NCBI GenBank assembly: GCA_002480565.1
Contig: DLCK01000082.1
Span: 1 to 64,000 of the forward strand
Origin: Phycisphaerales bacterium UBA7800
GTDB lineage: Bacteria > Planctomycetota > Phycisphaerae > Phycisphaerales > Phycisphaeraceae
Direction: 5' to 3'
Length of the DNA: 64,000 bases
Both the position numbers and the translations under genes were made by a program. Below, in pieces: positions 44,869 through 53,150 of this stretch. Under the pieces are notes generated by a model. That model saw nothing but the letters and a program-made list of their open reading frames with translations. It was not told the origin of the DNA and did no database searches. Each line of letters begins with the position of its first letter. The stretch's first letter is position 1.

Positions 44869-46053
44869 ATGGATTGGATTTATCTGGATAACAATGCAAC
44901 GACCCAGCCTGCCGACGAAGTGACCGCCAAAGTCAACGAGGCCAATGAGCAGTTCTGGGCCAACCCTTCAAGTGTTCACCGCCTTGGGCAGATGGTTCGC
45001 CAGCAGTTGGAACTGGCTCGTACGTCAGTCGCTCGACTCATTGGCGCCCGACCACGTGAAATCTTTTTCACCTCCGGCGGGACTGAAGCGAACAACCTTG
45101 CCCTGCGTGGCTCGCGTACGACGGTGATTTTCACGTCCCTTGCTGAACATGCAGCAGTGCGTGAGCCGGCTGAAAAACTGGCCAAAGAAGGCGTTCGCCT
45201 GGTGATGCTCCAACTCAATAGTTGTGGGATCGTCGAACCCAAGACACTGCAACACGCACTTGAAAATCATGTCCAGCCGGACGACATCCCGCTGGTGAGT
45301 CTGCAATGGGCCAACAATGAGACAGGCATGATTCAGCCGATCTCCGAGTTGATTGCCGCAGCTCATGCTCATGAGCATCGCGTTGCGTTTCACGTCGATG
45401 CCACACAGGTTGCCGGAAAGCTGCCCATGGATGTGCACGCGATGGATGCGGACATGCTCACGTTAGCCGGTCATAAATTCCATGGACCCAAAGGTGTCGG
45501 TGCGTTATATGTCCGACGAGGGATTCGCCTGGAACCTCAAATTCTTGGAGGCCCACAGGAACGCGAGCAGCGTGGCGGGACAGAAAATGTCCCTGCGATT
45601 CTGGGGATGGGCGTCGCAGCGGACTTGGCGTATGACTTGATTACCGACAGCCAACGGATTCAAACATTAAGCAAGCTGCGAAACAAGTTGGAACAAACCA
45701 TCTGCCAATCCTGTCGGGGTGCGGTAATTAATCCCTGTGATCTTTCAGTACCCGGTGAATATCAACGTCTATGGAACACGACCAATCTTGGGTTTCCAAA
45801 GCTTGAAGCCGAGGCCATTTTGCTGATGCTTTCGGAGAAGGGCATTTGTGCCTCTGCCGGAGCCGCGTGTAGCAGTGGTTCACTTGAACCGTCGCCGGTA
45901 TTGCTGGCCATCGGCGTACCCCCGGAAGTGGCGCATGGTTCAGTGCGATTGAGTTTGAGTCGGTACACCACCGAAGATCAAATCGACCGCGCCTGCCAAA
46001 TCATCCCTCAAGTCATCACAAAGCTGCGCAAGGTGTCGGCGAATGTGATTTGA
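44869..46053 (+). CDS. Cysteine desulfurase (NifS/IscS family)
   Basis: A 394-residue class V aminotransferase: opening YLDNNATTQPADEV, TSGGTEANNLAL, LDVDATQ-type site (FHVDATQVAGKLP), PLP lysine in AGHKFHGPKGVGALY and the sulfur-carrying cysteine loop CASAGAACSSGS. It removes sulfur from cysteine and gives it to iron-sulfur cluster or thionucleoside synthesis. No iscU or sufE lies next to it. Fifty-five nt upstream of hemL, likely co-transcribed; a single NifS/IscS/SufS label is not possible from the window alone. Confidence 0.95.
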   Translation: MDWIYLDNNATTQPADEVTAKVNEANEQFWANPSSVHRLGQMVRQQLELARTSVARLIGARPREIFFTSGGTEANNLALRGSRTTVIFTSLAEHAAVREPAEKLAKEGVRLVMLQLNSCGIVEPKTLQHALENHVQPDDIPLVSLQWANNETGMIQPISELIAAAHAHEHRVAFHVDATQVAGKLPMDVHAMDADMLTLAGHKFHGPKGVGALYVRRGIRLEPQILGGPQEREQRGGTENVPAILGMGVAADLAYDLITDSQRIQTLSKLRNKLEQTICQSCRGAVINPCDLSVPGEYQRLWNTTNLGFPKLEAEAILLMLSEKGICASAGAACSSGSLEPSPVLLAIGVPPEVAHGSVRLSLSRYTTEDQIDRACQIIPQVITKLRKVSANVI

Positions 46054-46108
46054 GATGTCAGCTTAATTGTTGTTGCTTGATTCAATCCTTCTTACACTGA
46101 TATGTTCT

Positions 46109-47428
46109 ATGACAACCACTCCCCAAACATCGCGTACCAAACTTTCTCAGGAAGCATTTGTTCAGGCTAGCAAGGTGATGCCCGGCGGGGTGAGTTCGCC
46201 GGTGCGTGCGTATAAAAGCGTGGGGTGCGATCCGATCTTTGCCAAGAGTGGCAGCGGCTGCATCGTCACTGATATTGATGACAATGACTACATTGATTAC
46301 GTCGGCAGTTACGGGCCGTTGATCCTTGGACACTGTCCCGATTCGGTGGTCGCTGCGATGACCAAGGCTGCACGCAAGGGGTCGAGCTTCGGCATGCCTA
46401 CGGAAGCGGAGACCAAGCTGGCGAATATGGTGATTGATGCCATCGACAGCGTGGATCAAGTGCGATTCGTTAACTCCGGCACCGAAGCCACGATGTCAGC
46501 CATCCGCTTGGCACGTGCAGCTACCAATAAACCATGCATCATCAAATGCACCGGCTGTTACCACGGGCACTCCGATGGCTTACTCGTCGAAGCAGGCAGT
46601 GGTGCGTTGACGTTGGGGCATCCATCCAGTCCGGGTGTGCCTGCGACGATTACGGATAACACATTGCTTTTGCCTTACAACGATCTGGCTGCTGCGGAAA
46701 AACTCTTTGCCCAAAAAGCGGATCAAATCGCGGGGATTATTCTCGAACCCATCGCTGGGAATATGGGAACGATCCCCCCTGCTCCGGGATATCTCCAAGG
46801 TCTGCGCGATCTGTGTGACAAGCACAATGCCATCCTCATTTTTGATGAAGTGATGACCGGCTTTCGGGTGCATCGCGGTTGTGCGCAAACGCTCTATGGC
46901 ATCACGCCGGACTTAACGTGTTTAGGCAAAGTCATCGGCGGCGGTATGCCTTGTGCAGCATACGGTGGTAAAGCCGAACTCATGCAGCTCATGGCACCGG
47001 CTGGCCCGGTCTATCAGGCAGGCACACTCAGCGGCAACCCCTTGGCCATGGCAGCAGGCATCGCGACACTCACTGAAGTGCTTGATCCTGAAAATGGTGT
47101 CTACGAAAATTTGGAAGCGCTCTCTGCGAGATTGCAGTCTGGTTTGGAAGTTGCTGCCAAGACAGCGAACGTCCCCGTGACCGTGCAGCGCGTCGGTTCG
47201 ATGTTGACCTGTTTCTTCACGCCGACTGCGAATAGTCCGGTGACCTGTTTTGATGATGTGTCCAAGTGCGATACCGAAAAATTCGCAACCTTCTTCCGCA
47301 CGATGTTGGATGAAGGCGTGCTGCTGCCCCCCAGTCAATACGAAACATGGTTTGTCAGTCATGCTCATGATGAAGCGACTATTGATAAGACCATTGCCGC
47401 AGCGGGTAAGGCGTTTGCTGCAATGTGA
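46109..47428 (+). CDS. hemL: Glutamate-1-semialdehyde 2,1-aminomutase
   Basis: Start at ATG 46109 (439 residues; an upstream TTG at 46067 would add a hydrophobic stretch). All family motifs are present: GGVSSPVRAYKSVG, NSGTEATMSAIRLARA, FDEVMTGFRVHRG, PLP lysine K274 in LGKVIGGGMP, AGTLSGNPLAMAAG. It makes 5-aminolevulinate in the C5 heme/chlorophyll route. Follows the cysteine desulfurase gene; a repeat element begins 17 nt after its stop. Confidence 0.97.
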   Translation: MTTTPQTSRTKLSQEAFVQASKVMPGGVSSPVRAYKSVGCDPIFAKSGSGCIVTDIDDNDYIDYVGSYGPLILGHCPDSVVAAMTKAARKGSSFGMPTEAETKLANMVIDAIDSVDQVRFVNSGTEATMSAIRLARAATNKPCIIKCTGCYHGHSDGLLVEAGSGALTLGHPSSPGVPATITDNTLLLPYNDLAAAEKLFAQKADQIAGIILEPIAGNMGTIPPAPGYLQGLRDLCDKHNAILIFDEVMTGFRVHRGCAQTLYGITPDLTCLGKVIGGGMPCAAYGGKAELMQLMAPAGPVYQAGTLSGNPLAMAAGIATLTEVLDPENGVYENLEALSARLQSGLEVAAKTANVPVTVQRVGSMLTCFFTPTANSPVTCFDDVSKCDTEKFATFFRTMLDEGVLLPPSQYETWFVSHAHDEATIDKTIAAAGKAFAAM

Positions 47429-47444
47429 TGCAATGTAGCTTGAA

Positions 47445-48109
47445 TGGCTGAACCACAGAGGCACAGAGACACAGAGCCCGAATAAAAAATGATCATTGGA
47501 TCCATGGCACGCCCCCCAAAACCATCACGAGTGGTCGCTAAGGCGATTGAGCAATACAAAGCCCAAGAGCTTTCGTACAAGGAATTGATCAAGATACTCA
47601 AGCAGTACCCGGATCATCCGATTGGTGACCTGGTGCCGGACTATCGCAGGCAACAACAACAAGACATCATCAACAGTGGTCAAGTTCCCAAGGGTGCCAT
47701 CATTGCCAATTTGGATAAACAGGCGCCCAACAACTCGTATGACTGCAAAGCCTATTACGAAGACCACGAATTCCGTTGCGAAGGTTGTAGCCAACGTTTT
47801 ACATGGACCGCTAAAGAACAGCAGCGGTGGTATGAGTCAGTCAAGGGTACTATTTATACAGAGATCAAATTTTGCCGAGACTGTTATCTAAATCACAAGT
47901 CAGATAAAAAGCCTATCCAGTAAATGTCCATAAGCGCAGCCCGATTATTAAAATTCAGAATAAGACATGGATTCCCACCTGCGTGGAAATGACGGTAGGT
48001 TTTGGCATGACTTGGTTGAGCCGCCCCTGTCTTCGCACCAGAGTACTCTGCCTTGGACTTGAGGATTTTTTGCCTTTCTCTGTGTCTCTGTGACACTGTG
48101 GTTCAGCCA
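47445..48109. repeat. 665-bp unit bounded by 32-bp inverted repeats
   Basis: Arms 47445-47476 and 48078-48109 are complementary at 30 of 32 positions: TGGCTGAACCACAG, then repeats of CACAGAG. They flank one gene (zinc-ribbon protein at 47504). A second small inverted motif, ACATGGATTCCCACCTGCG, lies at 47966-47984. Similar CACAGAG repeats occur in many unrelated bacterial genomes (recalled, unchecked). No transposase is inside. The gene-free part, 47924-48228, holds this right arm and the serA promoter. Confidence 0.75.
47504..47923 (+). CDS. Zinc-ribbon protein (zf-trcl type)
   Basis: Start at the ATG at 47504, 139 residues. Basic N-terminus (MARPPKPSRVVAKAIEQY), a helical middle (PIGDLVPDYRRQQQ) and, from about residue 85, a zinc ribbon FRCEGCSQRFTWTAKEQQRW ending FCRDCYL; C-x2-C...C-x2-C is complete. 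The pattern C-x2-C-x-x-F-x-(W/F)-T-x-x-E-Q matches the probable zinc-ribbon family zf-trcl. Function unknown. It lies between inverted repeats and so may have moved as a unit. Confidence 0.75.
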   Translation: MARPPKPSRVVAKAIEQYKAQELSYKELIKILKQYPDHPIGDLVPDYRRQQQQDIINSGQVPKGAIIANLDKQAPNNSYDCKAYYEDHEFRCEGCSQRFTWTAKEQQRWYESVKGTIYTEIKFCRDCYLNHKSDKKPIQ

Positions 48110-48135
48110 TCAAATCCCGTATTCCGAACCTCAGT

Positions 48136-48164
48136 TTCAAATTCCTGCATAAAACCATTACAAT
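48136..48164 (+). promoter_or_regulatory. Candidate serA promoter
   Basis: TTCAAA (48136-48141), spacer of 17 bp, TACAAT (48159-48164), 65 nt before the serA ATG. A short hairpin CCACC...GGTGG lies in the leader. Each box matches consensus at 4 and 5 of 6 positions. Confidence 0.45.
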
Positions 48165-48228
48165 CTTCCGTCTTGCCACCGTCTGCGGAGGTGGTTGACA
48201 TCGATCTTTGTAAAACTGAAGGTGTAAC

Positions 48229-49866
48229 ATGGCAGAGCAATTCAAAATTCTGGTCGCTGACAAACTCGCTCCTGAAGGTCTGAAATTCATTGAAGATCAG
48301 CCTGATTGTGAACTGGTCAACAAGCCGGGTCTCTCTGAAGAAGCGTACGCGCAGCTTGCTGACGAGTGCGATGCGATGTTAGTCCGTTCTGGTATTAAAG
48401 TTACACCCAAGATCATGGCTTCTGCCAAGCAGCTTAAAGTCATCGCTCGCGCTGGCGTGGGTGTCGATAACATCGACCTTAAAGCGGCTACCGACAAGGG
48501 CATTTTGGTCCTCAACTCCGCTGAAGCGAGCACCATCTCCACCGCGGAACATGCCTTTACGCTGATGATGGCGTTGTGTCGCAACGTGGGCATCGCTCAT
48601 CTGACCGTCGCAAACGGCGGCTGGGATCGCAGCAAATTCAACGGCATCACCCTTGAAGGCAAGACGCTGGCCATCGTCGGTTTCGGTCGCATCGGTCAAA
48701 CCATCGCCAAACGCGCACTGGTCTTTGGCATGGACGTGATCGCCTATGACCCGTTCATCAATGCCAAGACCATGATGGATGGCAAGGTCAAAATGTTCAG
48801 CGACTTCAAAGAGATGCTGCCCCATGCCGACATCATCACCTTCCACGTCCCCAAGACTGAACAGACCACCGGCATGCTCAACAAGGACACCTGGAAGCTC
48901 TGCAAAAAAGGTGTCCGCGTGGTCAATGCTGCACGTGGCGGGATCGTTGATGAAACCGACCTGCTCGAAGCACTCGAATCCGGCCAATGTGCGGGCATCG
49001 CACTGGACGTGTTCACTTCCGAGCCCCCGGCAGAGGACAGCCCATTACGCAACCATCCCAAAATTCTGACCACGCCTCACCTGGGTGCGTCAACGGTTGA
49101 AGGCCAAAAGGCAGTGAGCATCATTGCTATCGAAAACGCACTGAGCTACCTGCGGGGCCAAGGTGTCCAGGGCGCGGTCAATGCTGGCGGCTACCGCGTG
49201 GATCTGACCGATCACCAAAAACTTTACGTGGACTTGGCGGATCGCATGGCTTCACTGCTTGCCCCGATCTGCACCCGTGGTATTGCCAAGGTCAGCATCG
49301 AACTCAACGGCGGCAACCTCAAGGCAGCATCGGGCACCATCGAACGTGTCGTGCTCATGTCACTGCTTAAATCCAGCACCGAAACACCCGTGAACGTCAT
49401 CAATGTCCGCACCATCGCAGACAGCCGTGGCATGGAAGTGACTTCCAAACTCTGTGACGATAAAGCACGTGGCGAATGTCTGACCGTGCGTGTCCAAGGC
49501 CCTGAAGGTTCGGTCACCAGCGACACCCATCCTGCTGACGTAGACCGCCACATCTCCGGCCGCGTGTTTGAAGACAAACGCCCACGCGTCCAGGAAATCA
49601 ATGGCTACTACATGGACATGGTTCCGGCAGACAACATGATGCTCATCCGCAACGAAGACCGTCCGGGTATCATCGGTTTGGTGGGTAACACCATGGGTGA
49701 AGCAGGCGTGAACATCGCGGACATGGCCATCAGTCGCCGTGACAATACCGCGTTGATGGTGCTCAAGGTCGATGACATGCCCAGTGCAGACCTGATTGCC
49801 AAGCTCAAAGCCCATGACGGAATCCTGCATGTGTCGAGCGTGAAGCTCCCCGCAGAAAAAGCCTAA
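48229..49866 (+). CDS. serA: D-3-phosphoglycerate dehydrogenase
   Basis: A 545-residue long-type SerA. Substrate and NAD domains: IVGFGRIGQTIAKRAL, VVNAARGGIVDE, LDVFTSEPP, TTPHLGAST. An intervening ASB domain (GGYRVDLTDHQKLYVDLADR) precedes a C-terminal ACT domain (LIRNEDRPGIIGLVGNTMGE, then AMISR-like) that in this family mediates serine feedback inhibition. First step of serine biosynthesis. Preceded by GAAGG 6 nt before the ATG. Confidence 0.97.
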   Translation: MAEQFKILVADKLAPEGLKFIEDQPDCELVNKPGLSEEAYAQLADECDAMLVRSGIKVTPKIMASAKQLKVIARAGVGVDNIDLKAATDKGILVLNSAEASTISTAEHAFTLMMALCRNVGIAHLTVANGGWDRSKFNGITLEGKTLAIVGFGRIGQTIAKRALVFGMDVIAYDPFINAKTMMDGKVKMFSDFKEMLPHADIITFHVPKTEQTTGMLNKDTWKLCKKGVRVVNAARGGIVDETDLLEALESGQCAGIALDVFTSEPPAEDSPLRNHPKILTTPHLGASTVEGQKAVSIIAIENALSYLRGQGVQGAVNAGGYRVDLTDHQKLYVDLADRMASLLAPICTRGIAKVSIELNGGNLKAASGTIERVVLMSLLKSSTETPVNVINVRTIADSRGMEVTSKLCDDKARGECLTVRVQGPEGSVTSDTHPADVDRHISGRVFEDKRPRVQEINGYYMDMVPADNMMLIRNEDRPGIIGLVGNTMGEAGVNIADMAISRRDNTALMVLKVDDMPSADLIAKLKAHDGILHVSSVKLPAEKA

Positions 49867-49883
49867 CCTCCCGGCCCCCGGAA

Positions 49884-49929
49884 TTGTCCCCGGAGACAGT
49901 GCGTCAGATGAGTCTGACGTTGCGGACAA
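49884..49929. other. Structured hairpin after serA
   Basis: Inner stem CGTCAGA (49902-49908) / TCTGACG (49913-49919) with tgag loop, outer pair TTGTCC / GGACAA. No T-run follows, so it may slow or not stop transcription. The gene-free stretch 49867-50268 otherwise shows only the transketolase leader; an antisense frame there (49863-50288) is not convincing. Confidence 0.5.
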
Positions 49930-50268
49930 ATCTGGTGGATTGGGTGTGAAATGGGTTTATCACAATAAAACAGAGTTATATAAAACGTCAACGACGACCT
50001 GCTTGAGAATGGCTGTCGTTCGGGCGTATCGCGTTTATCACATGCAGAATTCACGGATGATCGAGTCACAACAAGCGTATTGGAAGCTCGAACAAATGGA
50101 TGTTTACCGGAATTGAACAGCGTTCCCAATTGCCAAGCTGTCTCTTTACCCCGATAATGCCCTACTTGTACTTGAATAGATGTCTTCGGACTTAATTTAA
50201 TCATTCGTGGCACCCAATATCTGTGCCAAACGGTGGCTTGCCCACCCCAAAGGAAGGACCCTTCATCC

Positions 50269-52236
50269 ATGTCATACGACTCCACCATTCATGCCAAAGC
50301 GGTTGACATCGCCAAGCTGAATTATGAAATCACTGCTGCAGCTGGTTCCGGTCACCCCACCAGTGGCGCTTCATTGGCTCATCTGGTCACTGTGTTGATG
50401 TATCAGCACATGCGTTATGAACCAGCCAACCCGGGGCATATCTGCTCGGATCGCCTGGTGCTTAGCGAAGGACATGCCGTTCCCATTCTCTATGCAGCTT
50501 GTGCGGACCTTGGTGTTCGCGTGGGTAAGAATCCTGAAGACCTCAAACCCTTGACACGTGAGATGGCGATGACACTCCGCGAGATTGACTCGTTGGTGGA
50601 TGGCCATCCCAATCCGGTTGAAGGTTTCCCGTTCTTTGATGCAGCGACCGGTTCACTGGGTCAAGGACTTTCGGTTGCCGCGGGTCTTGCGATTGCTGCA
50701 AAGCTTGATGGTTTGGACAAGCGTATTTTCTGCATCATGGGTGACGGCGAATCGCGTGAAGGTCAGGTCTGGGAAGCCGTGGACTTTTTACGTGACGAAA
50801 ACCTCAAGGCCGTACTGCCCATCTTCAACTGCAATGTCTTTGCTCAGTCGGACGAAGTGAGCCCACAACAGTCCGCCGATGTGCTTGCTGCCAAGCTTGC
50901 TGCTGCCGGCTTTGATGTGAAGGTCATTGATGGTCACGCGCCATCCGAAATTCTCGCTGCGTTGGAAGCCCATGCAGCTGGCCAGAACAATGATGAAGCT
51001 CCCATCGCCATTGTCGCCAAGACGGTTAAGGGTTGGGGTAGTGCCTCTCAACAAGGTAACGGCCATCACGGTCAACCTGCCAAGGGTGAGGGCCTGACCG
51101 TTGCGTTGGATGAACTGGCTGCCACTGGCCGTCAGTTGGGCGCGATCATGGATACCCCACTGAAAATTGGATTGATGACACCAGGCAAACCTCAAGCCCC
51201 TGCCAATACCGACGCTCCATCATTTACCGAAGCACTCAAGCAGTTCGGCATGGAAAGCGTGTTGGAATCAGGCAAGATGGCTACCCGCAATGCGTACGGT
51301 GTCGCCCTGCGTGCACTGGGTCATTCCCGGCCCAATGTGGTCGCACTGGATGCGGATGTGCGTGGTTCAACCGGCGCAGTTCAGTTCTACAAAGACGAAG
51401 CACTTAACAGTCGGTTTGTGGATTGTCGCATCGCTGAACAGAACATGGTCAGTGTGGCAGCAGGTCTCAGCGCAGCAGGCAAAGTCCCCTGCGTTTCGAC
51501 GTTCGCCAAGTTCCTCACCCGTGCCTATGACCAGATTGAAATGTCGATCAACTCCGGCGCATCAATCAAACTTGTCGGCTCACATGCGGGTATCACACTT
51601 GGTGCAGACGGTCCTTCACAGATGGGTATGCCCGACGTGTCCTGGTTCCGCAGCTTCACAACAATGAAGACTGCCAAGGGTAATCCGGGCTTTTACCTGC
51701 TCCAACCCTCCGATGCCTATCAGGCTTACCAACTGCTGCTCAAGTCTGCGGACTATGACGGCAGCGTGTACATGCGGACTGCTCGTCCCGATGCGGAATT
51801 CCTTTACAGTGATAATGTCGAGTTCAAACTTGGTGGCCACGAAGTGCTTGCTGAAGGTCGCGACCTGCTGATCATCGCTGCTGGCTACATGGTTCACGAA
51901 GCGAACAAGGCTTTGGACCTGCTCGATGCTCAAGGCATTGATGCGACGCTTGTTGACCTTTACTCCCTGCCGTTTGATGCCGATGCGATTCTTGATCTTG
52001 CCAACGAAAACAACGGCATGATTCTGACGCTCGAAGACAACTACGGCGGTGGTATCGGCAGTGCAATCGCCGACGCGGTTTCTGCCGATGGTGGTGGCTT
52101 CAACGTCAAACAGATGTTCTGCCAACAGCTGCCCAAGAGTGGTAAGAGTGGTGATGAAATCCTCAAGCTCTGCGGTCTTGATGCACCAAGTGTCGTCAAG
52201 CAAGCGATGAGCCTGCTGGAACTCACCGGCGCATGA
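50269..52236 (+). CDS. tkt: Transketolase
   Basis: Start at ATG 50269 with AAAGGAAGGA upstream (655 residues, normal). Motifs: AAAGSGHPTSGASL, SEGHAVPILYAA, thiamine-diphosphate loop IMGDGESREGQVWEA, FNCNVFAQSDE, ATRNAYGVALR and the pyrimidine-site DCRIAEQNMVSVAAGL. Transfers two-carbon units in the pentose phosphate pathway. The usual spacing is kept though the enzyme is of the slightly shorter, archaeal/split-like type in its first domain. Followed by a hairpin repeat before the ExbB-type gene. Confidence 0.95.
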   Translation: MSYDSTIHAKAVDIAKLNYEITAAAGSGHPTSGASLAHLVTVLMYQHMRYEPANPGHICSDRLVLSEGHAVPILYAACADLGVRVGKNPEDLKPLTREMAMTLREIDSLVDGHPNPVEGFPFFDAATGSLGQGLSVAAGLAIAAKLDGLDKRIFCIMGDGESREGQVWEAVDFLRDENLKAVLPIFNCNVFAQSDEVSPQQSADVLAAKLAAAGFDVKVIDGHAPSEILAALEAHAAGQNNDEAPIAIVAKTVKGWGSASQQGNGHHGQPAKGEGLTVALDELAATGRQLGAIMDTPLKIGLMTPGKPQAPANTDAPSFTEALKQFGMESVLESGKMATRNAYGVALRALGHSRPNVVALDADVRGSTGAVQFYKDEALNSRFVDCRIAEQNMVSVAAGLSAAGKVPCVSTFAKFLTRAYDQIEMSINSGASIKLVGSHAGITLGADGPSQMGMPDVSWFRSFTTMKTAKGNPGFYLLQPSDAYQAYQLLLKSADYDGSVYMRTARPDAEFLYSDNVEFKLGGHEVLAEGRDLLIIAAGYMVHEANKALDLLDAQGIDATLVDLYSLPFDADAILDLANENNGMILTLEDNYGGGIGSAIADAVSADGGGFNVKQMFCQQLPKSGKSGDEILKLCGLDAPSVVKQAMSLLELTGA

Positions 52237-52256
52237 TCTATGATCATGCAGGGACT

Positions 52257-52356
52257 AGGGACTAGCGACTAGGGACTAGGGAAAGACAGAAAATGTTTCT
52301 GCTATTTCCGGTCTATGTCTTGAGCCCTAATCCCTAGTCCCTAGTCGCTAGTCCCT
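52257..52356. repeat. Perfect 25-bp inverted repeat made of GGGACTA units
   Basis: AGGGACTAGCGACTAGGGAC begins the left arm (52257-52281); the exact complement lies at 52332-52356. The arms are built from degenerate GGGACTA units, about four each, around a 50-nt centre. Lies between transketolase and the ExbB-like gene, starting 20 nt after one stop and ending 8 nt before the next start codon. Confidence 0.8.
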
Positions 52357-52364
52357 GGTATTCC

Positions 52365-52994
52365 ATGCTTGAACTGTTTGGTGACAATCTTGTTGATCTG
52401 ATGTATCGCGGCGGAGTCGTGATGTGGCCACTGCTTGCGATGAGTGTCATTGGCGTGACGTTGTGCATCGAACGGCTGTGGTTTTGGAGCACCAATAACC
52501 GCCCCGGACGTCATGATGATCTCCAACGCCTGGCAAGACTACTTCGAGATGGTGAACATGACAAAGCCATCCAACAGGTAAACAATGATCGCAGTGTCTA
52601 TGGCAGGTTGGTTTTGAGACTACTCGACGAGCCGATTTCCGAAGCCCTGGTCGTGGATGTGGTCGAATCCCAACGCCCAAGACTTGAGCGGTTCATGCCC
52701 ACGTTATCGACGATCATCACAGCCGCGCCCATGCTTGGGATTCTGGGGACCGTGCTGGGTATCATTTCCAGCTTTGAAGTGATTGGTCAGGCAGGCAGTG
52801 CCGGCGACCCGTCATTGGTCAGCCAAGGCATTGCCGAAGCTTTATTGACCACGGCAACGGGACTTATTGTCGCACTACTTATACTCATCCCGTATAACCT
52901 GTTCCGATCTCAGGTGGATCGGACCCTTGGTCGCATCGAAATGCTCGTTGCAGCCATTGAAGGTCCCAAAACCATCGTAAAATCAAAAGATTAA
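52365..52994 (+). CDS. MotA/TolQ/ExbB-type proton-channel protein
   Basis: A 209-residue membrane protein with an N-terminal helix (GGVVMWPLLAMSVIGVTLCI), a cytoplasmic charged loop (RHDDLQRLARLLRDGEHDKA) and two more helices (TAAPMLGILGTVLGIISSFE and LTTATGLIVALLILIPYNLF). The conserved GILGTVLGI/TATGL pair is typical of ExbB/TolQ. These proteins use the proton gradient to energise outer-membrane import or cell division. No ExbD/TolR partner is adjacent; the next gene is glycogen phosphorylase. Confidence 0.92.
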   Translation: MLELFGDNLVDLMYRGGVVMWPLLAMSVIGVTLCIERLWFWSTNNRPGRHDDLQRLARLLRDGEHDKAIQQVNNDRSVYGRLVLRLLDEPISEALVVDVVESQRPRLERFMPTLSTIITAAPMLGILGTVLGIISSFEVIGQAGSAGDPSLVSQGIAEALLTTATGLIVALLILIPYNLFRSQVDRTLGRIEMLVAAIEGPKTIVKSKD

Positions 52995-53150
52995 GCCTGT
53001 TATACAGAAATTTCATGTTAGGGCTCAATAAGGTAGCGGTTAAATGCCGACTTGATGTACAATTCCCTGTGAGGTTTGGACCGGGAATTTGTTAAGCTAG
53101 AAGGCACTCTAGCTGCTATTACTTTGCACATACCCTTCAAGGACGAAAGA

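Noticed and set aside
49863..50288. 141-residue open frame opposite the serA/tkt gap
   Set aside because: Overlaps the ends of two real genes and lacks recognisable motifs; sequence looks random.
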